Assembly (NCBI RefSeq): GCF_043194295.1
Contig: NZ_JBAFVK010000001.1
DNA length: 64,000 nt
Reading direction: 5' to 3' (one strand)
Origin: Xanthobacter autotrophicus
GTDB taxonomy: Bacteria; Pseudomonadota; Alphaproteobacteria; Rhizobiales; Xanthobacteraceae
Each line of letters starts with the position of its first letter. Position 1 is the first letter of the stretch. A model generated the notes under the pieces. The model was not told where the DNA came from, made no database searches, and saw only the letters and a list, made by a program, of their open reading frames with translations. Shown piece by piece: positions 27,089 to 38,743 of this stretch. A program made the position numbers and the translations under genes.

Positions 27089-28048
27089 TCAGCGCGGGCG
27101 GCGCGCCACCCGCTCGATCTCGGCCCGCACCAGGCGCTCCACGATGGAGGGGAGATTCTGGTCCAGCCAATCCTTCAGCATCGGCCGCAGGATCTCCTTC
27201 ACCAGATCCTCGATGGTGCGCTGCTTCTGTGGCAGCAGCAGATCGCCCAGCGACTGGAAGGCCGCAGCCACCACATCGTCCACGTTGGGCGACAGCAGAT
27301 CGCGGCGGCGCACCGCGTCCCCACGCAGGTCGGTGTCGGCATCCATGGCGGCGGGCTCCTCGGCAACGGGCGGGGCGGCACGCCGCGCCATCTGCGGCGC
27401 GCGGTCCTCACCCCGTGAGCTTGCCTCACCGCGGGGACCAGAGCGCAGCTCGGGGGCCGGGCGCTCGCCAAGCCGGGGAGCGCGGGGGGCGGCAGGCGCC
27501 TCGAAGCGCTCCGGCTCGGAGGGGGGTGCGGCCCGCCGCTCGAAATCGCGGACCACGCGCGGCGCGGCCTCCGGCGCGAACGCCCGGCCCCGCTCGCGGC
27601 CCGACGGCTCCGCCGGCGACTGCCCGTTCATGGCCGGACCATGGGCCGGATGCCCGTTGGCGTCGTGCGGGATGTCGTGCGGATCGGCTTCGGAGGGATC
27701 GATGGCCTGGGTCTCGGAGGTCAAATGCTCACTCAGCTCCTCAAGGTCGATGCGGGCGCGGGCGCGCATCTGCCCGTCGGCGGACGCGGGCCGGGAGGGG
27801 ACTTCGCGGCGCCCCGCCTCGCGTGGGTCGTAAACGCGGGGTTCGACGCGGCGGGCCGGACGCTCGGCCGCATCGGGATCGGGTTCCGGGGCATCGGGCG
27901 CACGGCGTTCCGCCGGGCCCGGCCGGGCCGCCCGCTCGGACGCCGGGCGCGCAGCAGCGGGCGGAGCATCATCATCCGCCATGATACGACGGATGGAGGC
28001 GAGGATGTCTTCCATTGACGGCTCTTGCACCTTTGGGATCGCAGCCAT
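27089..28048 (-). CDS. popZ: Polar organizing protein PopZ-like (DUF2497)
   Basis: 319 residues from ATG 28048 (MAAIPKVQEP). The N-terminal helix (SMEDILASIRRIMADDD) and the C-terminal oligomerisation region (TIEDLVKEILRPMLKDWLDQ, then NLPSIVERLVRAEIERVARR) match PopZ, the self-assembling hub at cell poles of alphaproteobacteria that tethers ParB and other clients. Between them lies an Arg/Pro/Ala/Glu-rich disordered linker of about 200 residues. That makes the protein much longer than Caulobacter PopZ (177 residues). The position between tolC and valS is the common one in this order. Confidence 0.88.
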   Translation of the reverse strand: MAAIPKVQEPSMEDILASIRRIMADDDAPPAAARPASERAARPGPAERRAPDAPEPDPDAAERPARRVEPRVYDPREAGRREVPSRPASADGQMRARARIDLEELSEHLTSETQAIDPSEADPHDIPHDANGHPAHGPAMNGQSPAEPSGRERGRAFAPEAAPRVVRDFERRAAPPSEPERFEAPAAPRAPRLGERPAPELRSGPRGEASSRGEDRAPQMARRAAPPVAEEPAAMDADTDLRGDAVRRRDLLSPNVDDVVAAAFQSLGDLLLPQKQRTIEDLVKEILRPMLKDWLDQNLPSIVERLVRAEIERVARRPR

Positions 28049-28195
28049 GTTCGACCTCGGCCGAAAGCGTCCCGGCGCACCCATGCGTGCAGCCGCACCG
28101 GCGGGCGAGAATCGCCAAACGCGAAGGCAAGTATTCACCCTGGCACCGGGCTGCAAAAGAGCCTTGCACACCCGAATGCAGCGTTATTTTGAGGG

Positions 28196-29587
28196 CTATT
28201 TTCCGTCGGGCGTGCGAACGCCGGCCCAGCTGTCGCGCACCTGATTGTAGTGCACCTGCGGGTTGTAGACGTCCACCTTCAAGCCCAGCGAAATCGCATC
28301 GAGCTTGCCGATGATGGAGACCAGCGAATAGGCCGCCACCACCCGGTCGCGCTGCGCCACCACGAGGGCCGACTGGGAGTTGGTCAGGTCACGCTGGGCA
28401 TTCAACACGTCGGTGGTGGTGCGCTGGCCCACGCGCCATTCCTCGCGCACGCCTTCCAGCGCCAGCGTGTTGGCGGCAACCGAGGCCTGTGCCGCCTGGA
28501 TCTGGACCTTCGCCGCCTCCAGTGCGCCCCAATACTGCACGGCCTGGGCGCGGATGGCGTCGCGGTTCACGTCCACGTCGATGCGCGCCTGCGACAGCAG
28601 CTCCTTCGCCTGGCGGATGTTCGCGTACTCGATGCCGCCCTGGTAGATCGGCACGGACAGGTTGAGGGTCGCCGCAGCGGTGCCGACGCGCTCGACGCCG
28701 ATATTCGAATCATAGGCCTGCGAGACCTGGCCCTGAAGGCTCAGGTTCGGCAGCAGCGCGCCTTCGGCGACCTTCACCTGGAACACCGCCGCATCCACGG
28801 CGAACTCCGAGGCCTTGATGGCGGGATGCTGGCTCAGCCCGTTCGCGATCACCCGATCCACCTTGGGAGGCAGCATGCCTTCGATGGAGCGGGGCGTGAA
28901 CAGCTTGCCCGGCTCGACACCGATGACCTGCCGGTACACCGCCCGGGCCGAGGAGAGGTTCGCGACGGCCTGGCTCACCTGATACTGGGCGTCCGCCACG
29001 CGCGCCTCGGCCTGGGCCACGTCGGTGCGCGTCACCTCGCCCACGTTGAAGCGGTCACGGGTAGCCCGCAATTCCTGCTCGAAGGCGGCGAGGCTCTGGC
29101 GCTGAAGGTCCAGCAGGGCGATGGCCTGGATGACGTTCATATAGGCCGTCACACCGTTCAGCAGCACCGATTGCTCGGTGTTGCGGAGCGTCTCGCGCGA
29201 GCCGCGCACCTGTGATTCGGCCGTGCGGGTCTGGTTGGCGGTGGTGAAGCCGTTGAACAGCGTATAGGCCGCTGTCAGGGCGAACTGGCGCGGCCAGGCG
29301 CTGCCGCTGGCCGTCGGGGATCCAGTCGACTGATACCGGTAGGCTTCCGGCCCGGCCGATGCGCTGGCGCCGAGGGTCGGCCGATAGCCCGAGAGAGCCT
29401 GCGGCACCTTCTCGTCCACCGCCCGCGTTCCCGCCCGCTGCGAATTCAGCGTGGGATTGTTCACATAGGCCATGGCGAGAGCGGCATCCAGGGATTGGCC
29501 GGATGCGCTCCCCATGCCGAGCGCGATGATGCTGGCCCCCGCCAAAAATGCATATCCGTTTCGGCGAAAGAGTCTCGCAACCGACAT
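28196..29587 (-). CDS. tolC: TolC-family outer-membrane efflux protein
   Basis: 463 residues with a signal peptide (GYAFLAGASIIALGMGSASGQ) and two homologous halves of outer-membrane-factor type. The first half contains TLFNGFTTANQTRTAESQVR and RFNVGEVTRTDVAQAEARVAD; the second contains SVPIYQGGIEYANIRQAKELL and WRVGQRTTTDVLNAQRDLTN. These give the beta-barrel plus alpha-helical tunnel that connects inner-membrane pumps to the outside. Candidate partners in the window are the MacAB-type and MsbA-like exporters, though none is adjacent. It lies 158 bp downstream of the pcm-like gene on the same strand. Confidence 0.92.
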   Translation of the reverse strand: MSVARLFRRNGYAFLAGASIIALGMGSASGQSLDAALAMAYVNNPTLNSQRAGTRAVDEKVPQALSGYRPTLGASASAGPEAYRYQSTGSPTASGSAWPRQFALTAAYTLFNGFTTANQTRTAESQVRGSRETLRNTEQSVLLNGVTAYMNVIQAIALLDLQRQSLAAFEQELRATRDRFNVGEVTRTDVAQAEARVADAQYQVSQAVANLSSARAVYRQVIGVEPGKLFTPRSIEGMLPPKVDRVIANGLSQHPAIKASEFAVDAAVFQVKVAEGALLPNLSLQGQVSQAYDSNIGVERVGTAAATLNLSVPIYQGGIEYANIRQAKELLSQARIDVDVNRDAIRAQAVQYWGALEAAKVQIQAAQASVAANTLALEGVREEWRVGQRTTTDVLNAQRDLTNSQSALVVAQRDRVVAAYSLVSIIGKLDAISLGLKVDVYNPQVHYNQVRDSWAGVRTPDGK

Positions 29588-29745
29588 CCCAATCTCCCGG
29601 TCCGACGCGGCGTGCAGACGTGCTGCAGCGACTCTGCCGCGCGGTAACTTGTTCGAAAGATATCTGCACCGCTCGCGATCGGGAACCGATCGGTTCGATG
29701 TAGCGGACGTTTTCGGGGCAGCGCGGCAAACGCGCCACAGGTGCT

Positions 29746-30408
29746 TCAGAAAACGAAGCGCGGCGCGGCTTTGAAACCCGGCAGCGCCGGCACGGCGGCG
29801 TTAAAGGCCACCCGCTCACTCATGGCGCCCGCGACCTTGGTGAACACCTGGGCCTGCCCGGCGCCCCCGTGGCCCACCACGGCGACGACTCGGCCGCCTT
29901 CCTTCACCTGGGCGAAGAGGCTGGCCGGCACTTCGTCGACGGCTCCGTTGATGAGAATGAGGTCGTAGGGTGCCTCCGCGGCCCAGCCGGCGTTCAGCGG
30001 CCCCTGCATCACCGCCACGTTCGCGACGCCCAGTTCGGCGAGGGTGGCCGTCGCGGTCGCGGCAAGGCCAGCGTCCTCCTCCACGGCAACCACCTGCTGC
30101 GCGAGACGCGACAGAACGGCGGCGGAATAACCAGTGCCTGTGCCCACGTCGAGCACGTGCTCGTGCTCCTGCACGTCGGCGACCTGCACGAGGCGCGCCA
30201 GAATCATCGGCTCGATGAGATAGCGCGGGGCATTGCCGGAGGTGAGCGCCAGATCGTCGTCGATATAGGCGAGCGACTTCAGCTGAGCCGGCACGAACTT
30301 TTCGCGCGGGATCTCCAGCATGGCGGCGACGATGCGAGGATCGGTGACATTGTTGGTGCGGACCTGTCCGTCCACCATGCCGCGGCGAAGCTCGACGAAA
30401 TCGATCAT
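29746..30408 (-). CDS. Protein-L-isoaspartate O-methyltransferase family protein
   Basis: 220 residues from ATG 30408 (MIDFVELRRGMVDGQVRTNN). SAM-binding motif I is VLDVGTGTGYSAAVLSRLA, preceded by the conserved DDDLALTSGNAPRYLIEPMI, which replaces the usual GQTISQP segment. This is the alphaproteobacterial Pcm-like type that normally lies before tolC. Because the segment before motif I deviates, repair of isoaspartate is likely but not certain. The frame is open upstream but without coding character. Confidence 0.82.
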   Translation of the reverse strand: MIDFVELRRGMVDGQVRTNNVTDPRIVAAMLEIPREKFVPAQLKSLAYIDDDLALTSGNAPRYLIEPMILARLVQVADVQEHEHVLDVGTGTGYSAAVLSRLAQQVVAVEEDAGLAATATATLAELGVANVAVMQGPLNAGWAAEAPYDLILINGAVDEVPASLFAQVKEGGRVVAVVGHGGAGQAQVFTKVAGAMSERVAFNAAVPALPGFKAAPRFVF

Positions 30409-30899
30409 GATGCGTCTCCGGCCAAACCCGGACCCGGACCGGCCCGGCCGAAACATCCCGGGCGGCGGCTCCGTGCCAAAACTCTTGATGAGGACACCTT
30501 CCTGCCGACCGGATCGCCAGGCGATCCGCCCGGATCGGGCGCTGGCGCGACCGGCGTCCCCATAAGGTTCGGAAACGCCTGTGCCGCTCGGCTCAAGAGC
30601 CATATTGCCGCCCCTTTTGCAAGGCGCTCCATATGGTCCAGGCCGTCGTGGGCGGGCCGATGTGGCCGCAAGTCGCATGGTCCCGCGCCGGCAGCGGGTG
30701 GAGGTTGATCCCCTGCCCCGGCCCGAAGCCGCCTGCGGCGCCCACGCGTCGGGCAAGGCCGCGCCCCGCGACCGCCCGTCGCGCGACGTAGCGGAGGCGA
30801 CTATCGCAAGACAGCGACGAGCTCGCCAAACCACGCCGGGGGTTGCGCGACGAGACGCACGGCCAGTTTCGCGGTGAGACGCAGGGAGAGACCCGCAGG
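30409..30899. other. Divergent intergenic region, no gene seen
   Basis: 491 bp between the pcm-like gene and the truncated hemoglobin gene. Several frames remain open because the DNA is GC-rich, but none has a motif, a signal sequence or a good ribosome-binding site. It should contain two divergent promoters. I see no tRNA, repeat or terminator. Confidence 0.6.
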
Positions 30900-31337
30900 A
30901 TGAACGCTTCCCTTCCCCCGACTTCGGCCGGGCCCGCCCCTGGCCTCGACGAGGAAGCCGTGCGCCGGCTGGTCCACCTGTTCTATGAGCGCGTGCACAA
31001 GGACCCGGTGCTCGGGCCGATTTTTTCCGGCCGCATCGCCCCCGATGCCTGGCCCGTGCATCTCGCCAAGATGTGCGATTTCTGGTCGTCCGTGCTGCTG
31101 AAGTCCGGACGCTACGAGGGCCGCCCCCTGCCGCCCCATTTGGCGCTGGGATCGGACGCCGGAGACGCGCAGTTTGCCCGCTGGCTCGCCTTGTTCCGTC
31201 CCACGGCGCTGGAAGTGCTGCCGCCGGACGCTGCGCAGGCCGCCATCGCCCATGCCGAGCGGATGGCCCATTCCTTCCGCCTCGCCATCGGTTTCCACAG
31301 CGGCGAGGACATCACGCGCATGCCGCCCCTAAGGTAA
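30900..31337 (+). CDS. Group III truncated hemoglobin
   Basis: 145 residues from ATG 30900 (MNASLPPTSAGPAPGLDEEA). The TrHb-III pattern is visible: VRRLVHLFYERVHKDPVLGPIF (B helix with Tyr at B10), HLAKMCDFWSSVLLKSGRYEG (E helix with the group III Trp), and PLPPHLALGSDAGDAQFARW with the presumed proximal His80. Group III proteins bind O2 and NO tightly and are linked to nitrosative or oxidative stress. A longer start at 30843 lacks support. Monocistronic. Confidence 0.88.
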   Translation: MNASLPPTSAGPAPGLDEEAVRRLVHLFYERVHKDPVLGPIFSGRIAPDAWPVHLAKMCDFWSSVLLKSGRYEGRPLPPHLALGSDAGDAQFARWLALFRPTALEVLPPDAAQAAIAHAERMAHSFRLAIGFHSGEDITRMPPLR

Positions 31338-31707
31338 AATAGGCTTCTGTTTCGGCTTCACCCCGGCCCTGCAACGCGACCTGCCGTAGCGGCCGCAGCG
31401 TCTTGCGCGGAAGGCTGCTTCCGGCACCGCGTCCCAACCGTTACAAATGCGAACGAATATCACCCTAGGTTGCATTTTAACGCATGGCAGTCGTGCCAAA
31501 ACCGCATGGCATGCGTTCCGTGGCGGAAAAGACAACGCTGACAACGTCGAACGCCCGGTCGCCGGTCTGGCTGGAAGCCATTGGTAACAATTAACTTTAT
31601 GAAATCGGTTACATTGCGGCATATGGCCACAATTGGCCATATGTTATCACAGTACCGTGTCGTCTATACAACGTACGCGTGTTACACGTTCAGAGGGTGG
31701 GTCCCCC
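31338..31707. other. AT-rich leader region before the glycosyltransferase gene
   Basis: 370 bp of clearly lower GC than the surroundings (for example TTGGTAACAATTAACTTTAT), with no credible gene. It carries the palindrome at 31620-31643 and presumably the promoter of the glycosyltransferase gene. The drop in GC and the single downstream gene raise the possibility of horizontal acquisition. Confidence 0.6.
31620..31643. promoter_or_regulatory. Perfect 24-bp palindrome, probable operator
   Basis: Two exact 10-bp arms, CATATGGCCA and TGGCCATATG, are separated by CAAT. The element sits 65-88 bp upstream of the GTG start of the glycosyltransferase, where a transcription factor would act. It resembles dimer-binding sites in general; I cannot assign the protein family. 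Confidence 0.6.
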
Positions 31708-32790
31708 GTGCGAAACAATGCTGTCACCGTTGCGGCGGTCATCCCACTTTACAATGGGGCGCCCTTCATCCGCGAGGCGCTGGAAAGCGTCCTGAGCCAG
31801 ACGGAGCCGGCGGACGAGATCATCGTGGTGGATGACGGCTCCACCGACGACGGCCCCGCCATCGTCGAGGAGATGGCGCTCAGCAACCCCATCACCCTGC
31901 TGCGCAAGCCCAATGGTGGGCAATCATCGGCGCGCAACCTCGCCATCCAGCACACCGCATGCAGCCACGTGGCCTTCCTCGATCAGGACGACGCCTGGTA
32001 CGAGGAGCATCTGGAAATCCTCAAGCGGCCGTTCACGCAAGGCCACGTGCGCCGCCTCGGCCTGGTCTACGGCAACCTTGATCAGATCGACCGCAAGGGA
32101 CGGCTGATCCAGCAGTGCTGCCTGGATGAGAACCTCTCGCCCCAGCCCAAGCGCTCGCTCCGCGACTGCCTGCGCCACGACATGTTCATTCTGCCCGGGG
32201 CGACGCTGGCGTCGAAGCAGGCCATGATCGATGCCGGGCTGTTCGACGAGCGCCTGTCCGGCTACGAGGACGACGACCTGTTCGTGCGGATGTTCGCGCG
32301 CGGCGTTGGCATCCTCTATCTCAACGTCGCCGTGACGCGCTGGCGCATCTATTCCGGCTCGACCTCCTACAGCCCGCGCATGGCGCGCTCACGCGCGATC
32401 TATTTCCACAAGCTGGTAGAAATCTTCCCGGACGAGCCGCGCATCGAACTTTTTCCGACCCGCGACGCCATTGGACCCCACTTTCTCGGCCTGCTCACCG
32501 GCGAGTTCATCGCCGCCTCCCGAAGCGGAGACAAGGACCGCTTGCTGCGCGCCTGGGATGATGTTCAGCAGGTGGTTGCGGTCATGCAGCCCAAGGTTCG
32601 CCGCAGAATGGCGTTGGTCCACCCCATCATCGAGGCGACACTTCTCACCCCTGTCCGTTCGCTGTCGCGACGCGCCATGCGCTACGTGGCCCGCGATGTC
32701 CTGAGGGAGCTGCGGGAGCTGGAGGAGATGCATAAATGGTCCGGGGACAAGCTGAAGGCTCTGCTTGCGCCCGCCGCGGTAACACCTTAA
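31708..32790 (+). CDS. Family 2 glycosyltransferase
   Basis: 360 residues from GTG 31708 (VRNNAVTVAAVIPLYNG), with a ribosome-binding site GAGGG about 10 bp upstream. A TTG at 31633 lies inside the palindrome and is unlikely. GT-A fold motifs: VAAVIPLYNGAPFIREALES, IIVVDDGSTDDGP, GGQSSARNLAIQ, FLDQDDAWYEEHLEI (DxD-like) and the acceptor-side YEDDDLFVRMFARG. No membrane segment. It probably adds a sugar to a surface polysaccharide or glycolipid. No other polysaccharide genes adjoin it. Confidence 0.88.
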   Translation: MRNNAVTVAAVIPLYNGAPFIREALESVLSQTEPADEIIVVDDGSTDDGPAIVEEMALSNPITLLRKPNGGQSSARNLAIQHTACSHVAFLDQDDAWYEEHLEILKRPFTQGHVRRLGLVYGNLDQIDRKGRLIQQCCLDENLSPQPKRSLRDCLRHDMFILPGATLASKQAMIDAGLFDERLSGYEDDDLFVRMFARGVGILYLNVAVTRWRIYSGSTSYSPRMARSRAIYFHKLVEIFPDEPRIELFPTRDAIGPHFLGLLTGEFIAASRSGDKDRLLRAWDDVQQVVAVMQPKVRRRMALVHPIIEATLLTPVRSLSRRAMRYVARDVLRELRELEEMHKWSGDKLKALLAPAAVTP

Positions 32791-32806
32791 GAACGCGCCT
32801 TCGTGA

Positions 32807-32880
32807 GGCCACGTGGCGGAGTGGTTACGCAGCGGACTGCAAATCCGTGCACCCCGGTTCGATTCCGGGCGTGGCCTCCA
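32807..32880 (+). tRNA. tRNA-Cys (GCA)
   Basis: 74-nt cloverleaf including an encoded CCA end. The acceptor stem GGCCACG pairs with CGTGGCC, discriminator T. The anticodon loop CTGCAAA has anticodon GCA at 32839-32841. The T-loop is GGTTCGATTCC. It starts 16 bp after the glycosyltransferase stop. Confidence 0.96.
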
Positions 32881-33094
32881 TTCTCCGCCGACCATTCCCG
32901 AGCGTGTCGGTCCCGAGGCTTCGCCGCCAGCGCAAGAGCGCGGCTTGCGGGCCACAGACGCCGCCGAAGCGGCGGTTCCGCGCCTTCGCGCCCCATCGAT
33001 GATACACCGAGATACCACACACCGTTGACTTGCGCAGGCGGCGGCGGTTGATGAACCTTATGCGGCCCCACTCCTTTGGCCGCCGGAGACAGGC

Positions 33095-34960
<1,866 letters not shown>

Positions 34961-35030
34961 TTTTACAAGGCTTTGCACCCGGTTTGCGGACCGGGTGCGG
35001 CAATGCGGGCGCAGAAAATACGCGTTTCGA

Positions 35031-35059
35031 CTTCACAAGCGGGCAAGCGGTTGCTATAT
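35031..35059 (+). promoter_or_regulatory. Putative promoter of tRNA-Asn
   Basis: CTTCAC (35031-35036), 17 bp, then CTATAT (35054-35059), with the tRNA beginning 28 bp further on. The -10 box resembles alphaproteobacterial sigma-70 sites; the -35 box is weak. Confidence 0.4.
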
Positions 35060-35086
35060 CGCCCGCCTCGGTCGCAAGACCCACGG

Positions 35087-35162
35087 TCCCTGATAGCTCA
35101 GTTGGTAGAGCGTTCGACTGTTAATCGAATGGTCGCAGGTTCGAGTCCTGCTCAGGGAGCCA
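35087..35162 (+). tRNA. tRNA-Asn (GTT)
   Basis: 76-nt cloverleaf with encoded CCA. Acceptor stem TCCCTGA with TCAGGGA, discriminator G. Anticodon stem-loop TTCGA-CTGTTAA-TCGAA with anticodon GTT at 35120-35122; T-arm GCAGGTTCGAGTCCTGC. Confidence 0.97.
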
Positions 35163-35256
35163 TTTTCACCCCGCACAGCACGCCCAGGGTCGCCGGCAGG
35201 GCATAAGGCCCGGCAGCCACGGCGCGGGATGTGAACCGGGGCCAGCCTCGCCTCCC

Positions 35257-35298
35257 CGCCTCAGATCATTCGCCTCAGATCATTCGCCTCAGATCATT
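35257..35298. repeat. Three exact tandem copies of a 14-bp unit
   Basis: The unit CGCCTCAGATCATT occurs three times without mismatch or spacer, in the 261-bp gap between tRNA-Asn and the aminotransferase gene. No gene is present in the gap. Such arrays change in number by slippage; no function is evident. Confidence 0.9.
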
Positions 35299-35423
35299 GC
35301 AAGGCCGCCTAAAGCGCTACTTGAGAGCGCCGCTTCAAGCCGCGGCGCGCGCCGCGGCAGCCGAGGAAACGGGCCGGCCTCCTGTGCCCGCCCGCTTCCG
35401 CGGATTGATCAAGTTCCCCTGCT

Positions 35424-36710
35424 TCAGGCGGCACCTGCCACCAGTGCCCGCTCCAGCTTGCCGAGCCCCTCGTCGAGGAGGGCGTCGGTGATGGTCAGCG
35501 GGTTCAGGAGGCGGATGGTGTTGCCGTAGACGCCGCAGGTGATCAGGATCAGCCCGTCCGCCAGCGCCGCCTGGGTCACGCGCTTGGCGGCATCGGCGTC
35601 GGGCTCCACGGTACCGCGCTTCTTCACCACGTCGAAGGCGATCATGGCGCCGGGTCCCCGGATCGAGCCGATGGCAACCGCATCGTTGCGCAGCGCCACG
35701 CGGGCGAGAGCGTCCTTGATGCGGGCGCCGATGACGTTGGCGCGCTCGACCAGCCTCTCCTCGGCGATCACGTCCAGCACGGCGAGGGCGGCGGCGCAGG
35801 CGATGGGATTTCCGGCATAGGTGCCGCCAAGGCCACCGGGCTCAGCCGCATCCATGATCGCCTCGCGGCCGATCACCCCCGAGAGGGGAAAGCCGCCGGC
35901 CAGCGACTTAGCCACGGTGACGAGGTCCGGCTCGACCCCGGAATGCGCGATGCCGAACATGCGGCCGGTGCGGGCAAAGCCGGTCTGCACCTCGTCGGCG
36001 ATCAGCACGATGCCGTGCGCGTCGCAGGTCTGGCGCAGCGCCACCAGCAGCTCGGTGGGCGCCGGCAGGAAGCCGCCCTCGCCCTGCACCGGCTCGATGA
36101 TGATCGCCGCCACGTCCTGCGGGCCGATGTCGGCGCGAAACAGGTAGTCGAGCGCCTTGAGCGTGTCGGCGACGCTCACGCCATGGTCGGCGCAGGGGAA
36201 CGGGAGATGGAAGATGCCGGGCGGGGAAATGCCAAACTTCTTCTTGTAGGGCAGCACCTTGCCGGTGAGCGCCATGGTGAGTGCCGTACGGCCGTGGAAG
36301 CCGCCGGAAAAGGCGACAACGCCGGTGCGGCCGGTGGCGGCCTTGGCGATCTTCACCGCATTCTCCACCGCCTCGGCACCGGTGGAGAACAGGATGGATT
36401 TCGCCGCGCCGGAGAAGGGGGCGATGGCGTTCAGTCTCTCGCACAGCGCCACATAGGGCTCGTAGGGCACGATCTGGAACGCGGTGTGGGTATAGGCATC
36501 GAGCTGCGCGCGCACCGCCGCCAGAACCTTGGGGTGGCGGTGGCCGGTGTTGAGGACGGCGATGCCACCGGCGAAATCGATGTAGCGCGTGCCGTCGGCG
36601 TCCCAGACCTCCGACCCCTCCGCCTTCTGCGCGAAGACCGGATAGGCGGTCGCGATGCCCCGGGGAATGGCCTTGGTTCGGCGGGCTTGCAGCGCGGCAT
36701 TCTCGGACAT
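35424..36710 (-). CDS. gabT: 4-aminobutyrate aminotransferase-like class III transaminase
   Basis: 428-residue PLP enzyme starting ATG 36710 (MSENAALQARRTKAIPRG). Motifs: YIDFAGGIAVLNTGHRHPKV at the N-terminus, FSTGAEAVENAVKIAKAATG and GGFHGRTALTMALTGKV around the cofactor phosphate site, IIEPVQGEGGF, VLIADEVQTGFARTG (Asp to the pyridine N) and DLVTVAKSLAGGFPLSGVIG with the Schiff-base Lys. This set is typical of GabT and its close relatives, which use GABA or 5-aminovalerate. It would convert GABA plus 2-oxoglutarate to succinate semialdehyde and glutamate. No gabD or transporter is adjacent. Confidence 0.88.
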   Translation of the reverse strand: MSENAALQARRTKAIPRGIATAYPVFAQKAEGSEVWDADGTRYIDFAGGIAVLNTGHRHPKVLAAVRAQLDAYTHTAFQIVPYEPYVALCERLNAIAPFSGAAKSILFSTGAEAVENAVKIAKAATGRTGVVAFSGGFHGRTALTMALTGKVLPYKKKFGISPPGIFHLPFPCADHGVSVADTLKALDYLFRADIGPQDVAAIIIEPVQGEGGFLPAPTELLVALRQTCDAHGIVLIADEVQTGFARTGRMFGIAHSGVEPDLVTVAKSLAGGFPLSGVIGREAIMDAAEPGGLGGTYAGNPIACAAALAVLDVIAEERLVERANVIGARIKDALARVALRNDAVAIGSIRGPGAMIAFDVVKKRGTVEPDADAAKRVTQAALADGLILITCGVYGNTIRLLNPLTITDALLDEGLGKLERALVAGAA

Positions 36711-36801
36711 GGCGCTCCTCCTTATCGTTGCCTCAGGATAAGACGCGATCGCGTTCGGCGGGAATGGGCTTGATCGGGGCAAGCGCCGCCGCCGGCCGGT
36801 A

Positions 36802-37516
<715 letters not shown>

Positions 37517-37524
<8 letters not shown>

Positions 37525-38743
37525 GGATCGCCTCCACCGGATCGATGCTGGCGGCGCGCACCGCCGGGGCAAGGCCGGCGACCACGCCGGTCAGGGTGGC
37601 GAGCAGCGCCGCCGCCACGAACAGGCTGGGCTCCAGGATCAGCGGGAACAGCTCCGATCCGTCCACCTGCCGCAACAGGTGATGCCACAGGATCAGAGCC
37701 CCGGCGCCAGCCGCCGACCCCAGCACCGAGCCGAACAGCCCGAGCACCCCGCCCTGGATGAGGAAGATCCGCAATATCCGCCCCCGGGAAGCGCCCATGG
37801 CACGCAGGATGCCGATGTCCTTGGAACGCTGGATCACCGACACCACCAGCACGGCTGCAATGCCGAACGCCACCGAGATGCCCACGAACAGCCGGATCAG
37901 CGTGTTGGAGGTCTGCTGCGCCCGCACCGCCGTGAAGAACTGGGCATTGGTGGTGATCCAGCTGTCCGCCTCCACCGGCACCACGGCGGCGATGTCGCGG
38001 GCGATGGTGTCGGCGGCATAGGTGTCGGTCACGGTCATGTCGATGGTGGTGGCGCCGCCGATGAGGTTGAGCAGGCTCTGGGCGGTGCGCAGGGCCACAT
38101 AGGTATTGCGCTCGTTGGCGCCCTTGTTGCCGAAATCGAAGATGCCGGTAATGGTCAGGATCCGCCCGCTGCCGTTGGCGGTGGTCACGTTCAGCTTGTC
38201 GCCGACGCCCGCGCCCAGGTCCTTCGCCAGCTCGGTGCCGATGAGAATGTCGTCGGTGCCGAGCCGCGTCTCCCCCGCCACCAGATAGTCGGGCACGCGC
38301 ACGATCCGGAAATACTGCTCGGGCTCCATCCCGGTGATGGAGATGGAGCGGCTGGCATCGCCCCGCACCGCGAGGGCGGAGCCGGAGGCCGTGGGCGCCA
38401 CCACCACCACGTCCGGCCGCGCCCGCATGGCCACCGCGATGGACTGCCACTGGTCGATGGAGAGGATGCGCTGGGAGGGCTTCTGCACCAGCGCGCCTTC
38501 GATCACCCCCGGATCAAAGCGCAGCGGCCGCGCCACCTCGTCCAGCGGCGAAAGCTGGATCTGCGGCTGGGAGGTCAGCACCCGTTTGATGAAATTGGTC
38601 TGAAGCCCGGCCAGCATGGCCGACATGAACACGATCACCCCAACGCCGATGGTGATGCCGCCGAGGATGAAGGCGGTCTGCATGCGGCCTTCGCCGAGGA
38701 AGCGCAGGGCGGCAATCCATTCGAACGGCAGCCAGCGGTTCAT
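37517..38743 (-). CDS. MacB/FtsX-type ABC permease
   Basis: 408 residues from ATG 38743 (MNRWLPFEWIAALRFLGEGR), overlapping the adaptor gene by 4 bp. One N-terminal helix (FILGGITIGVGVIVFMSAML) is followed by a large periplasmic domain of about 230 residues and then the FtsX domain with three helices. Visible in it are FVGISVAFGIAAVLVVSV and QRSKDIGILRAMGASRGRIL, the conserved coupling segment. Unlike Escherichia MacB, the ATPase is a separate gene. Lol-type lipoprotein release is an alternative, but the adaptor gene favours a MacAB-like export role. Confidence 0.88.

Noticed and set aside
30409..30834. Upstream extension of the pcm-like gene to 362 residues
   Set aside because: The added part lacks coding character and motifs; the family begins at MIDF, directly before the conserved MVDGQVRTNN segment.
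35257..35298. Possible CRISPR-like array
   Set aside because: The units are 14 bp and directly adjacent without spacers, and no cas genes are present.
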